A stretch of DNA of 64,000 nucleotides from Sipunculus nudus (taxonomy: Eukaryota > Annelida > Sipuncula > Golfingiida > Sipunculidae), in contig CM049317.1 in NCBI GenBank assembly GCA_026874595.1, forward strand, positions 21,340,882 to 21,404,881, read 5' to 3'. Below are positions 46,179 through 60,199 of this stretch, piece after piece. A program made the translations under genes and the position numbers. Numbering within the stretch: the stretch's first letter is position 1; every line of letters begins with the position of its first letter. The notes beneath the pieces are model-generated. The model did no database searches, had not been told where the DNA came from, and saw nothing but the letters and a program-made list of their open reading frames with translations.

Positions 46179-48519
46179 TGCCCTATGCTCAGGATCATGT
46201 ACCTCTTAAAGCTTTGGTCATTTATGAAGTTAATTTGTTGAACTCATGGGTATCACTTAATGTAATCAAACATGGATCTAGTTTTATGACATATAGGGTT
46301 AAAAAACCTGTTTTTAAATTACATTAGTATATTATAATTAGGTCATTCATGTAGTTTATTTATTTTTGTTGAACTCATTGGTCTCACATAACAGAAATCC
46401 CAGATGTATCTAGGTTTTTTAGTCTTTTTTAAACACAGGTGTAAAAGCTCTGTTTTTTACATGCGGTAATAAATGGTGTTAAATAAACGCCAGTGTAAAA
46501 AACTTTCCAAACCTGACTTGCAGGCTTAAACAATCACATAGGCTCCCTTAGAGGGTCACCCAACACAGAGGGTCAAAAGTACTCAGAATAAGTGCAACTT
46601 CTACAATTTGTATGGGCTCCGTCAGTTAGATAAATGAAGGCAGCACTTGGCATGTTGCTCTATATATACTAAAGTAGCCACAACTGGGCCTATCTGGGCA
46701 GCAGTCCCCACCTTAAACATATCATAATTACGTGAAACAACCAAAATAGTTTCCTTATTTACTCAATAGATGATGCTTGTCAACTAAACATAAAGAAACC
46801 ACCCTGTTTGGTATCACTTCTTTCACACCACATCATGAAATTGGGGGTTCAAATCAAAGGAGTGACGACTTCTGACATTCATGGGCAAATCATGTTAAGA
46901 AAGCAGAGACATCTAGTGGAGTACACAGGAAATAGTTTTGAGTATATGAGCAAAGAAAATGTGTAACTGTTGACTTCATTTTTCATGTCTAAAAAATGAA
47001 GTCTAGATTATGAACATGCTCCACTGATAATTTAACCAGTGGTTTAATAAGGGTTTGGAGTGACTATAGAATCACTCACACACTGTCTTGACAAGGAGTG
47101 TGCATATACAGATGGACTATATGAGGATTAGAATTCATGTAATGAAGGAGGGTGAGGCCAGTAAAAATATGTGGCAAAATCAAGACAGAAGCAACTGAAT
47201 ATAAAAACATTTTCACTTCTTACAAGTGTCATGCCTTGCAGGCTAAGAGAGGTGCAGTAGTTATTCTATAGTCATTCCAGGGTTAATGTTTAAGTTGTGG
47301 GTATGAGCTCAAAACAGACAACCTGAGATCAGTGGCACTATCAGTGGCAGTGCCACTGGCATTGTCACTTGTGAGTAATGTCAATGTGACATCCCAACTG
47401 GTACTACTGTAAAATGCAGGCTTCATCCTTGTTGCGGATCCACAACTGTGATACGATCAAAGTTGTGGGAATGGCCTGTACAGATAGGCCTTGTAATGAT
47501 GAAATGGTCAACACTGGTAGAAGTCACCAAAAAAACTCTTAAAACTACTAAATATACACACCAAAATGCATCTGTTAGTGTCTTTGGTAGTAAATGGGTC
47601 TTTCTGGCAACTTTACCATGTTCTTACCTTAATATATTAATGAAATATTATCCCTAACGATCCTTGTAAGCCCGCGGTGATTTAAACATAACAATATACA
47701 GGAAATTGTAATAAGCGGACGTTGATCGACTGGTATCTGCCACCAAATCTATTATCGCCCGCTCTCCCAGTTCAAACAGCGATAAGATCAGAGCAGGTTC
47801 CCAATCTAAATCCTGTTGCAAAGGACTGTGGGTCACTAAATGTAATTATGGCGGCTTGTTCTCTATGTAAACATATCAGCTCTTGGCAAAATTATGGATA
47901 AGTAGGGCTATTGAGCATTATTTTGGTGCCAATACTTTGCAGATGTTATATAAAAAACATCCAAAGACAACAAAAGGGTAATTATTTTATGTTGACACCG
48001 CTTGAAATGTAAAATGTAAATTATACGATTCCAAAGGGGTCTCCTATTTGGAACCTTACGAGGCTTTTTCCTAAGAGTCGTTCCCAAGACGTTGTTGACG
48101 GAGAGGAGCAGAGCAGATCGGAATCACGTCTTGGGCCGAGACAAGCTTCATCCCAACAACCATAGGATATGCTTGAAGTCATACTGCTGCTTGATCTTAA
48201 TTTTGCCACTTATTTTTATCTGCCACTAACACTCAACACCACTACATAAAACCTACACATCATAACGTCCGTCAGTATACACCCATAGTCATAACCTCGT
48301 CGAGACAGTGTGTGAGAGATCCTACAGTTGCTCTGAAGCCCGCGTTCTATAGTGGCAACTTTTAATCGTTGTATTCCGGGCGATAATTGAGATTATCAAT
48401 AAAAACGTTACATGACAGCATAATAAGCGTTTATCGTTCCTAATAACGAAAGAAAAATGTTATTCAAACCTTTTGACTCTGTCACTTAGCAACTGCACAG
48501 TTCGTTGCACACCGCTTAC
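46179..48519. other. Inferred 5' part of CDK5RAP3 leader intron
   Basis: No gene recognised. A 60-codon minus-strand open frame (47836-47654) with protein-like composition and an ATGGCGGC word at 47848 on the plus strand are the only notable items. Confidence 0.45.
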
Positions 48520-48605
48520 TTTGTGCCTTTAAACAGCTGTTTACATTTCAGTCATCTGTCAGATCCGAGTCGCAGAGTCCGTGTACACATGCCACTTCCG
48601 GTGTC
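48520..48605 (-). promoter_or_regulatory. Inferred CDK5RAP3 first (non-coding) exon and ETS-type promoter
   Basis: The minus strand carries ACCGGAAGTG (complement of 48593-48602), a perfect ETS/GABP site of the kind found at housekeeping start sites, in a locally GC-richer patch. About 70 bp downstream is a donor-like gtaagc (complement of 48514-48519). Splicing this to the acceptor at 41759 would supply the leader. Inference from motifs only. Confidence 0.35.
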
Positions 48606-49017
48606 GCGGAATAGGCGTGAATAATAATTTTACCAAGGATATCAGGAAGGGGCAAATATCATTCCATCCCAAACCTTTACATGTATCTGTTTTCAACCAT
48701 TATATTTAAGCTGGCGTCAGATAAGATTTACATGTTCAAAACCCTATAATATCTAAGAACTAAATTAATCTAAAAAACTTGAATATCCATGACAAGAGAC
48801 GAAAGTTAAGATTTAATTGTTTCCTGATATTTGAACTTTATAATAAAAATGACATAACGATTCCATTCCGGGTCAAATAGTTTCCGTTGACTTCACAATA
48901 ATCTATTTTTTAACCCCCATATGAGTATGAGAAAATTATTTTCAATGATTATTTCTCATGATTTTGAAACATTTATCTGAAAGCAAACTATTAATTTTCC
49001 AAAATATCTTAAGTTTG

Positions 49018-50201
49018 ATTATTGTATATACCAAAACAGAGTTTTGCGGATACTATGTTTTCAGTCGGACGCCGCTGTCGCCGCCCCGGCCGCACCGCAC
49101 AGGTTTCCGGAGAACTCCTCTGTAACCACTGGGCAGAATCTTTTTTTTAATTCTGAATTATGATAGGTCGATCACATGTGAACTGCTGCGCCTTCATTTT
49201 GACCTCTGACCTTTCCTCTCTGCCCAGCGTCCATTTGTGCGTCTGTTTCCACACATAAACCCACATATTTCAGGAACCGTCTGACCGATAAGGCTAAAAA
49301 TTTTGTTGCCCGTGGACAGCTTTATAACATACACTAAAATGGTGGCGCCGGCCACCTGCGACCATTTTTGCACAGCGTCCATCTGTTCAGCTGCCTTGTG
49401 ATAAAATCACTTATATCTCGGCAGTGTTTGACTTATCCACCTGACATTTAGCATGTGTATTCATCCTGGACAGCTTTCTTGATTTTATGACAGGTGGCGC
49501 CACCATCATTTATGTTTACGATGCAGACATCCAAGCTCATATCTCGGGATTGATTTGACTGATTAGGCCAAAATTTTGCATGTGAAGGCCTATAGATCTC
49601 ACATAGCTTTTTATCATACACAAAACTGGAGGCGCCACCTGCAACCATTTTTGCACAGCGTCCGTCTGTTTGTCTGCCGTGAGCTAAAATCACTCATATC
49701 TCAGTAGTGGTTTGAATTACCTGCCTAAAAGTTTGCATGTTTATACATCTTGGATAGCTTTCTCGATTTTGTGGCAGGTGGCGCCACCTACATTTACGTT
49801 TACGCTGCAGACATTCAGGCTTATATCGCAGGACTGGTTTCCTATATCCCCCTGAAATTTTGCATGTATATAGATCCCACATAGCTCTTATTTTTTTTAT
49901 GCCCCATTTTTTTGCACAGCCTCCTTTGGTTTGTCTGCTGTGGCATCAAAACACACATATAAGTAGTGGTTTGACTTATCTGCCTAAAATTTTGCATATG
50001 TATACAACTTTGACAGCTTTCGGGATTTTGTGGTAGGTGGCGCAACTTATACATAAACATTTCGGCTGCAGACATCCATGCTTATTTGCAACACACCTCA
50101 CTCTTATTTCCCCTTGACACTCAATCAATGCTTCACTTCACCCGTCCCACTCTGATTTCGGCGGATACACGTAGTCGCATGTCGACTACCCGTATTCTAG
50201 T
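49018..50201 (+). mobile_element. Helentron-like element, different family, copy D
   Basis: Shares the 5' start attattgtat...ggatactatgttttca with copies A-C, then has a GC-rich tract. The 3' end has a hairpin GTAGTCGCATGTCGACTAC (50171-50189) and terminates cgtattCTAG|T. The core consists of about three to four units of around 280 bp, each with a ggtggcgccacct palindrome and a cttttatatctc...tgcacagcgtccgtctg frame. No coding capacity. Confidence 0.7.
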
Positions 50202-51899
50202 TTTAATTTGGAACTGTGCGAATGATTCAATTTAATAATATAAGCGGTGTTTTTTTAATAATTGGGGAATATCCAGCTAAATGCTCTCCTTGCAACACCA
50301 ACAATCTATCAAATATATACGGTACCGGTAGGTGTTTTCACTGATATAAGGCATCTGCCGTGTAGTAATAAATTAAGACCACAAAACAAGTCCTACTATT
50401 TTTTACGTAAATGTGCGCTGTCCTCAGTTTTTATTTTGTCAGCTGCTGCAGTTAACTCGACCCCTCAATCTGTGGAAAGCATTTATTTACATATCAATGT
50501 AAAATTTCCATTCAAAAGTCTAACTATAGTTAAACATGAATCAAATTTGAGTGTGTTGCTCGTATTCACAGTTTAAAAAGTGCCGCACATTTTTGCACCT
50601 ATCCTGCAAGCTTCTAATTCAGTTTTATTTGAACTCGAATTTATATTAAGCTAATTAAAACAGAAAAGTTGCCAGCTCGCCGAATATATTTTTATGCCCC
50701 TAAAAATGTGGTCAAGTAAAGTTCCCGCTTATCCAACCAAAACAGGAGATTCCTGTTAATAAAGCTGTCAATAAAAAATATTTCAATTGAAGAAAGCGAA
50801 AGCTAGAAAAAAAAGATACAATGCACCAGGATATCTGTATGAATACATTAAAAACACATGCAGTAAACTGCTGAGCCAAATGTTTCAATGATTCACCCAT
50901 ATAATTAAAGGTCTAATATCACCATAATTATATGCTTATTATTGCTATATATCTGTTATAATTATTTAAAATACCATTATTATGAGAGAGGGATATGGAT
51001 AATAATATATTATAACACAAAAAGTCTCATCTGGCAGCACATCATGTGCTTCTCCTATGTGATAACTGCACAATGAAATGTCGCTGACATCTGGAACTTG
51101 TTCCATATGATGTACATATATTGCCCGTCTACATGGAATTTTACATATTAGTTTACCGCCAGGTGTCATTGCTGGTCATACATCGTGAATCCTCAGCCAA
51201 AATCACCAGACACTGAACCACCTCCTAAATGTTTCAACTGTTCCACCAGATACTATCATACTTATTTTTTTTTTTCTTTCTAAGGTCTAGTTAGTTAACT
51301 CACACGACCGTATAATTACAGCAATTCTGTACGGTAAATAGTACATTGAGGGGCTTTGTTCTCTAGTTATATTTTTTTTTAAATATAACCCGAACACCCA
51401 GTATCAGTCTTCACCGAAAGGTGTCGCTGTTTAAGTTGAAAGTAGGTATGCTATATTACACTGGACTTCGATATCTGCAGAACTAGTGAAGACTAAAGTG
51501 GCTATACCGATGGCAAGTGTTCTTGAAATGAACAGTACACGCAACTTTATCACTTATAATATTTTGTACATTTATCGTAATACATATAACTGACTGCTTT
51601 CTTGCAATTGATAATCTGCTGTCAGAGAATGAACCGGTATAGGGCATATCATATGTAGGGAAAAAATTTTATCTACAATTTAAATGCTGACATATGCGAA
51701 AATTTGGATTCATTAAAGGCAGCTGGACTTTTCCTAAGAGAAAAACACAAAATTGCCGACTTTTCTGCCCCCGGCTTATTCTCAAATCCCGTAACCCCCC
51801 CCCCCCCCCCGATTAGCTGTAATCCGCCCCTGGTAAGCGATTTATCCTTGCTTCTGAAGAAAAAAATAATGATCGCTCAGTCTAACATTCGTAAGAATT
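50202..51899. other. Intergenic; no gene recognised
   Basis: AT-rich. About 51365-51440 (aacccgaacacccagtatcag onward) resembles 57005-57065 (accacctagtgtcagtcttcg), a short dispersed repeat on either side of the large inverted repeat. A 16-bp C run lies at about 51795 and a hAT-like terminus at 51821-51832. Confidence 0.5.
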
Positions 51900-52085
51900 C
51901 TGCTATCTGGATTGGCGGGTCCTTGTCTTTGACGTCGGTGCCGGCTTGTGTCCTGCCCTCTGGCTTTGGGGCTGTGGATGCTGTAGCTTTCTCCGGTCAC
52001 CGGTACGGAAAAACGGACGTGGCCTCTCGCGGTTTCCTCCTAGGCATGCGTGGCGTCTCGTGTATCGGCTCCATCGAAATTTCGC
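51900..52085. other. GC-rich coding-like patch of unknown origin
   Basis: About 185 bp clearly richer in GC than its surroundings, open on the plus strand and, apart from one stop, on the minus strand. No family recognised. It abuts the left arm of the inverted repeat. Confidence 0.3.
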
Positions 52086-52090
52086 TTAAT

Positions 52091-55000
52091 AGTGGGTGAG
52101 TTAAGTGCATAAAATAGGCTGTTGACTTCATTTCATGATGCAAAGGTCCCCTTTGGCAAAAAATTTATCCAAAGACACAAGTTAGATCTCCCTTAGTATG
52201 TGAAATATATGCAAATTATTCAAAATGGCCGCCGAAAATACTCCAAACCCCATATGCTTGCTGCTGTTACATCTATAATGACAAATGTTGTGTCAAAATA
52301 TACATTTTCTTGGTCAAGGAATCCAATGAAATAGGTTTCCAGATTGAGAAAACAATAGTTTTCTCCTTAACATGAAAATCTGGGGTAAAATGGGCACATT
52401 TCATAAAATATCAATGATTTTCTTCCATCAGGGTAACCTGAGACACTTGAGACATCTATGTCCTTGGCATTTGGGAGGTATTAAACAGTTGTGAATAGAC
52501 CATGAAGACGCGTCTAACTGAACACAATCCTCAGCCGACATACATAGAGCATGAAACCACAGGAAATTTAAGGCATTAACTAGAGAATTACTGGTACGTG
52601 GCACTTACTTAATCTGAGTTTAGGCAGTACAGCAAGACCATGGTATTACAAGGACAGATATACAGTTTTTTTTTCTTTCTTTTTTTAAGAATCACCCAAT
52701 GAAATACCCACATTCTTGCTCTATCACCCGATCAAATACCCACACACGATGCTCTATTACTAGCAAATATACATAAGGCCTTGGTTGTGGTTTTTCCGCT
52801 TGTACTGTTATTTCATTTATATACATTATCTGGGTACTACGGCAAAAAATGACCTTTCTCGAAAGTACAGCATGCATGAGATATATATAAAACCAGAGTA
52901 CCAGTACACACAGGAATGGGTAGACATTCCTGTAGGAGAACACAATAAAGTTGCCAATTGTGGTTCCTTCCCAGAATCTAAAATTTTGATTCGACAGAAT
53001 ATATTGCTTGAAATACATCTTATCTATCTCATGATCTATCTCATGATGGCCAACCCATAATAGTAAATGATCAATGCTGAAAACTAAAAAGCCATCATTT
53101 CTTGACATTCTTGGTGTTTATGCTTCGCCAATTAGTTTAGGGTTTTATAGTGAAATATCCTAAAAACTTTGTTCACATTTCTATTTTTTACAAGTAATGT
53201 TAGGGAACTGAAGGAATTAGATGTCTTATATTTTAGTTGTGGGTGAAATGATTGTTGAAGTAATGGTGGCAGTGCTGATTGTTCAGGATGTGGTGCAGGT
53301 TATATCAATGAACCCTGTATTGTTCACAAAAACTGCAATAATGCCACCGATCATCAGCATGTTAATGATGCAATAATAAACTTGCAACCGAAGTATAAGC
53401 ACAGCAAGAAGGCGAGATGCCAAGTCCGCCTAACAGGCTTTACCTCTCACTTCCGTGCTATATAACCTTTTACACTAGTCATAACAGAAAAGCAGAAAGT
53501 GTTGAATGTAATGTCTAAATGTAATTCAATAAAGCTTAGAATTTGACAAATTGTAACTTTATCACTTTACATGGACCAAGAAACTACTAACCTGGAAAGG
53601 GTCACTGTCATCTATTCTCATAGCTTTCCCGGGAATTGAAACTGGGTAAAGCCAGCACAGAGATCAAAGTCTATTACCACTCGACTCCTATGTTCCATGT
53701 TCTCAGTGATTAAGCTCTTTATTTAAACATTACGCCCAAAGATATTTCTTTCCTTTGCCTAAAATCAGCTATAATCTTTGGGCAAAGGGATCTCACATGT
53801 ACTCCCTGAGGATCCAGTCACCTCTTGGTCCCCATATGTTCCTGGTGTCCAATGTCCATGGGGAAGTAAATAATTTTCTTCTCAGTAAGACCCAAATTGA
53901 AGTGGTATAGAAAATTGGTAGTGTCCTTTTTCATATAAAGAGATTAAGACACTAATTTACTTACATCATGCAATGAAAATACATCTTAAACCTAGAAATG
54001 CACAAGTCGCGGAAATGCATAAGTGAGAATAATATGTCATTTAACCTTAACAATATCCTGAACAGACCTAGGAAATTAAGTTATCAGTACCTGGGAGTAT
54101 ACAAGTGTCAGGGCTTACACCAAGAAAATAACCCTTTTAGATCCATTAGTGGAAAACAAATTTTTTTAGGGTTGTAAAGCTGACCATTTGTCAATGATTC
54201 TCCAAAGTTAGGTAATCTCTGATGAACTTATTTAGCAAATCCCATTCAGTCATGTCGCACCAGCAGCTTTATGTTACTATGTATAACCCTTTCAGGCATG
54301 GGCCACGTTGATAAACAGCAGCAGCGCCCGTCATGTTACTTGTCTCTGACCTCTTCAGCAAATTCTCTCACATTTCCATTCAAACAAATAATCTGATTTT
54401 TTTTTCAGAAAAAACTAATTCTTGCTCATAATAATTTAATAAAATGTGTATGTTATACTTTTACAGTTGGTCACAACTAACCTGAAAAAGGGGCTCAAAC
54501 TGCTTTGACGTCAGCAAGACACGCCACAAATGTCACCTAAAATTCGAAGGGCCTATTACATAAACAGTACTGGACATTTTATTTAACCTATGAAACAAGA
54601 TATAGGTTTTCTTTAATTTATGCTGTGGTACCACCATGTGATAATTCCTATGCACACAATTCATTAGTTTTAATTTAAGTGCAATGCTCCTAAGTTTTTC
54701 AGGGTCACCTGCCGATATTCTGCAGTTGAATTTGGCAAGTAGGGCCATACCAGGTCACATTTGGGTTTTTAGGGAGATTTCTAAGATTGTAATACATGTT
54801 GTGCTTACTCATTAGAATATTAACGGATATCAGGCGGCTATTAAGTTCATTATAAATATTAATAAACACCAAAGTCCAGGAATCACTCCAATCTAAAAGA
54901 TAGATGTTTGAGGATTTGGCTTCAGAAGTATACACACATTCTCAAATGCAGTTTGACTAGATCTGTAAACAAGCAATGTTTGGCCAAGTTTATCGATTTG

Positions 55001-56918
55001 TGACTGTCCTGTGACAACTCTGATAGTAAAGTACTGACTTTCTGGGCATAAGGAACTTTTACTAATGTGATTCGTGCAATGGACTTCACTATCCAGAATG
55101 CTAGATTATGGGAAATAGGTGCTTCCAATTTTATCAAATGCACATCTTAAATAGATTATGTGATGGTTATATCGCACAAGACCTGAAAGTTGTACATTGA
55201 AGCTCAAGCAGACGATAATCTTTTGTTGGCAATAAAGAAATTCTCATGTCCACTTTGTACAGCTGCCAATACCTCTGTGTACTCCGTCTGTGACAGAGTG
55301 AAACCTATGTAAGCCGTGCAAAACGTATGGTTTAAGGGGTATTAAAGAGATATTTTATTCCAGAACATGGCATTAAATTTGAAAACTTACGGAAGCAAGA
55401 CTATGGAAGTGAGTTCTTACGTTCAATTAAATTATATCTGATCATAAGCATAATTATATATTATTCGAATAGCATGCAGCTTAATTATTTCTCCACGTAA
55501 TACAAATATGTTTATCACTTTGTTGTGGTTTTATGCTCTGTATGCAGTGAATCGCACACATCGGGTACATATACACTGGTATTAAATGCTCCCCTGTCTA
55601 TATAAGGATAATAAACAAGAACTTATAAAGGAATATAATACAAAACCAATCAAAGATATTAAAAGTTTTCATGATGATACTAAAATTTATTGAAATTTCC
55701 ATACTTTCCCCATAATTTCAAGGTAGGATGAATACTTTTACTTTATTACTTCAACAATCATTTCATCCACAATAAAACATAACACATCTAATTCCTTCAG
55801 TTATACCTGACGTAACTTGTAAAACTAGAAATACGAACACAGCTTTCAGGATACGTGTATTTCCCTATAAAACCCAATAACTAACTGGAGAAGCATAAAA
55901 ACCAAGAGTGTCAATGACAGATGGCTTTTGTGCTTTTGGTATTGATAAACTATTAAGGGTTGACCATCATGAGATAGATAATATGTGTCTCAAACAAAAT
56001 ATTCTGTTGAATCAAAATGATAGATACTGAGAAGAAACTACAGTTGGCAACATTATTGAGTTTTGTTACAGGAATGTCTTCCCATTCCTGTGTGTACTGC
56101 TACTCTGCTTTTGCCAAGTAAATCCCATGCATGTTGTGTGGTCCAGAAGGGTCAGTTTATGCCGTATTACCCAGATAAAGTATATAAATGAAATAACAGT
56201 ATATGCGGAAAAACCACAACCAACGCCTTATGTATATTTGCTAGTAATAGAGCATCGTGTGTGGGTATTTGATCGGGTGATAGAGCAAGAATGTGGGTAT
56301 TTCATTAGTTGATTCTTAAAAGAAAGAAAAAAACTGTATAGCTGTCCTTGTAATACCATGGTCTTGCTGTACTGCCTAAACTCAGATTAAGTAAGTGCCA
56401 CGTACCAGTAATTCTCTAGTTAATGCTTTAAATTTCCTGTGGTTTCATGCTCTATGTATGTCGGCTGAGGATTGTGTTCAGTTAGACGCGTCTTCATGGT
56501 CTATTCACAACTGTTTAATACCTCCCAAATGCCAAGGACATAGATATCTCAAGTGTCTCAGGTTACCATGATGGAAGAAAATCATTGATATTTTATGAAA
56601 TGTGCCCATTTTACCCCAGATTTTCATGTTAAGGAGAAAACTATTGTTTTCTCAATCTGGAAACCTATTTCATTGGATTCCTTGACCAAGAAAATGTATA
56701 TTTTGACACAACATTTGTCATTATAGCTGTAACAGCGGCAAGCATACGGGGTTTGGAGTTTTTTCGGCGGCCATTTTGAATAATTTGCATATATTTCACA
56801 TACTAAGGGAGTTCTAACTTGTGTCTTTTGGATGAATTTATTCCTATGACCCTAAATTACTTTTGTGCCAAAGGGGACCTTTGCATCATGAAATGAAGTC
56901 AAAAGTCACTTAACCCAC
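52091..56918. mobile_element. 4.8-kb foldback-type element with 1.2-kb inverted arms
   Basis: Left arm 52091-53263 and right arm 55744-56918 are inverted copies with roughly 90 percent identity by eye, starting gggtgagttaagtg outside and ending atgattgttgaagtaat inside. The spacer (53264-55743) holds three overlapping-in-order minus-strand open frames (55143-54922, 54935-54705, 54748-54533) that I cannot assign. Target duplication not evident. It could be a Foldback element or a transposon with very long terminal repeats. Confidence 0.7.
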
Positions 56919-59900
56919 CTACTATAATAAAAGAGCCCGCAGACAACAGCAACCTGTAGCGGCTCGATAAAAAAGAAACATCTTCAGTCAGTCAGTCAGG
57001 TTTTTTTTTAACCAGACTCGAATACCACCTAGTGTCAGTCTTCGCCGCTAGGTGTCACTTGTTAAGTGGGAAAGGTTTATTACCCCTCATTCTGGAGTGA
57101 ATTGAAGAGTGAATTGTACAATAAAAAATACAAGACACTCTATAAACAGAACGATTGGTATAACTAATTCATTTATAAAAATTCTTTACATCCTTCGTAA
57201 TTCATAAAGACATGATTTTGGTGCTTATAATATTACAGTAGAACCTCGATTTTCCTAAACTATTTTTTCATTAAAATAATGAACTAAAATTTAAATTTAC
57301 CAAAATTAATATAAAAATTTTATTTACATAATTTAGGCATTTACATATTTTTAAGTCTCGTACATTCCAGATGCTGCCTTTTCCTTCATGAAGTGTCGAT
57401 AAACAAAATGAAGAATACGTCAGTGATTAGAGTTGGAGCATGTTAAGGGAGTGGGGGAAAAGACGCGGTTCAGCGAGCGAGAGAGTGCTCCCTAAGTGTG
57501 ACGTCGATCATTCTTCCGACACAGTGAATCCTTTCATTGGTTGTCAGGAAAAATGTTCGTCATCTTGGCTAATTAATGCGGAGGGTCATCGGAGGCAAAT
57601 ACTGATATGTGAATCGTGAAGGCTGTCTGAACATACGCCCATACACACACGCATAAGGCCTCGTGCGAGGAATCAAATCGAGTTTTCCATTGCCTAATGA
57701 AACAAGTTAGTCTGAAGAGTGCCACTCACAGTTGCACGAAACTAATTCATCACTACAATGCAGATAGACGTGATATTGTTCCTCAAACGTAATAGACACA
57801 AACTTTTACTCTGCCATTTAGCTTATTGCCATCATTTGTTTTAAGGCAATTAAAACAAGCGACTTGCTGTTTCTGTATGACTTATTTCAGCTTACATATT
57901 AAATAGATCTTATAATAAAAATGATATTTAAAATAAAACTAGAAATGGCCAGAGACCACTTGAGGCACAGTTTCCTGTGTCAGTGTATGTGTGTGTGTTG
58001 AGGGGGGGGGGATTTCCTTTTGCAATATGTTGGGTGTTGGATGGGGTCTTTGAACACCTTCCCACTTTACAGACACACTCACGAGGGCCTTTGCAGCGGG
58101 TATACTAGTACCTATTTAACCTCTACCAACCCACACGTTATCAGTGGTGCATTAGAACCCTATTGGGAGAGGGCCAACTAATTAAAGAATTCAAGCGAGA
58201 CCGTTAAGGGTGTTCATCGGCCGAGTGGGTTGTGTGTCTAAGTGCATGTCTCCCTCGTGCGATGTCAAAATGATTAAAATTTCATTGAGAATAAAAAACA
58301 ATTTGAAAAGAAATGATAGGGAATATTCTCGCTTCAGAAATAAAACACAAAATTTAATTTATATTTCGCGATATATTTTTTTAATTTATATCCGTAAAAC
58401 CCGCATAAATTATTTAATTTGTGAGTTTGGTGAGTAGGTTCTACAATTTCGTGCATGCTGCTGACTCATATGTCATATTTTCAGACATTTTTTATATCAT
58501 GGTCATCTCTGAAAGCCTGCAATTAAATTTGAAAAATGATTAAATATTTTTCATCACGTTTTTTTAAACACTATATACTTAATTACTCGAACTATCACTG
58601 ATTGAAAATATTGCAAAATGACACTTCATTAATTGGCAAAATGTTGGGGAGGAAAAATGTGTAGGGATATAACATGGTATCCCCCCCCCCCCCCCCCCCC
58701 GTTGAAAAAGGGGCGGGGGACAGGTGGGCAAATATTCCCCGTAGAGACTACAACCTCTGCCATGATCGTAATCAAAATTTACTTTCTACAAAACACAAAA
58801 TATTTGTCAAGGTTTAACAAGCCTATCACAGGTCAGCTCTAGAACAAAGGTTGTCCTTCGGACGCGATACAGGCATTACGCTTTCTTACAAGGGGGCAGA
58901 ATGTATTTAAAACATGTCATGAGCAGAGTTTCCTCCAAATGGAACGGACTGTTCCCAAGGTGTTACCCCAGTCCTCTACAATTAACAGACAAATCAAATA
59001 TTTAACCAAAGTTAAAATATAATATAAGGGTATAATAGAATATATTTGCATTTTCATTGTTTAATGCTGAATTAACATTCATGAGTGTCACAATTTGTCA
59101 CTAATGAGTTAACAGAGAGACCTCGTACACCTCGGGGCCTTACTCGTAATTATGGATTCTAGGGCCTAGACTATACTTAATTTGAGACGAGCAATACGTC
59201 GACAGTGAGGCAGTGAAGCAGCTAGTAGCCATCTTGTTTTATCTCCCTCACTCTGGTTGCTATTGGCTGTCTGAAACCATACCTGGGGAGGGACCATTTC
59301 ACAACCTGCGGTAGGGTGGCAAGCCCGCCAATCAAGGCGCAAATGACACGTTTCGCCTTCATTTTAAATGGGTTATCGGAAAGATTCGATCTCCCGTCAC
59401 GTGATTTAGCAGTTTTTCCAGTGGAGAAAGATAAGGATTAAGGAGCAAATACCAAATATCTCATGAAACTGAGATTATACAGGTCCTGTGATGATAATCA
59501 TATGTGTGTGTATGCGTACCACTGGTTGGATATGTGCATATATACATGATGAAATTGTACAAAGAGATTATTGCTATTTATACATTAATCTAGGTTTCGC
59601 AACAGGTACGAGGGATTGCTTCTGTCCTTTACTGCTAGGATACCTCCTGATAGCCTTGTTGTTACATCGAACGTAGTATCCGTGACCATCATATTTTAGA
59701 ACGGTTTTTCATCTTCAAATTCACTGCTATGAAAATTATTCTGTTATATCCATGCTATAGTTACTGTTTACCTTTTAGGCATTTCGTTTTAAATAAGCGT
59801 CTCATGTGTTTGCAAAATGTTAACTGACATTTTTCACACCAGGCACCAGCATACACCACTTTTATATATATGAAAGTAAAATAAACATATCTAAAGCATT

Positions 59901-60199
59901 ATCTAAATATTCTCAATAAAGACTGCTGGATGTATTTTACTACCTGAACGTTGGAACCTAAAATGCAAAGCACCTTACGCTTCATTCCTTTTGTCTTTGG
60001 TCCTTAAACTGTTTTCAGGTAAAAGTCCAAGACTATCGAGTGATAGTCCGAGTCTCTGAAAAAAGTGAACTCGAATTCTTACTCGAGTCTAAACCGGAAC
60101 TTGGGACCTGCACCACTGATGCGAGCACCAATCAGCAACAATGGTCGTCCCTTGACCATTGGCGCCACAGGCAGCTTCAAAGACAAAACTCATATATAA
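56919..60199. other. Upstream flank of the HHIPL-like gene; no genes seen
   Basis: Contains the short repeat noted at 57005-57065, a 20-plus C run at 58681-58700 and a GTCACGTGAT E-box at about 59396. No promoter could be assigned. Confidence 0.5.
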
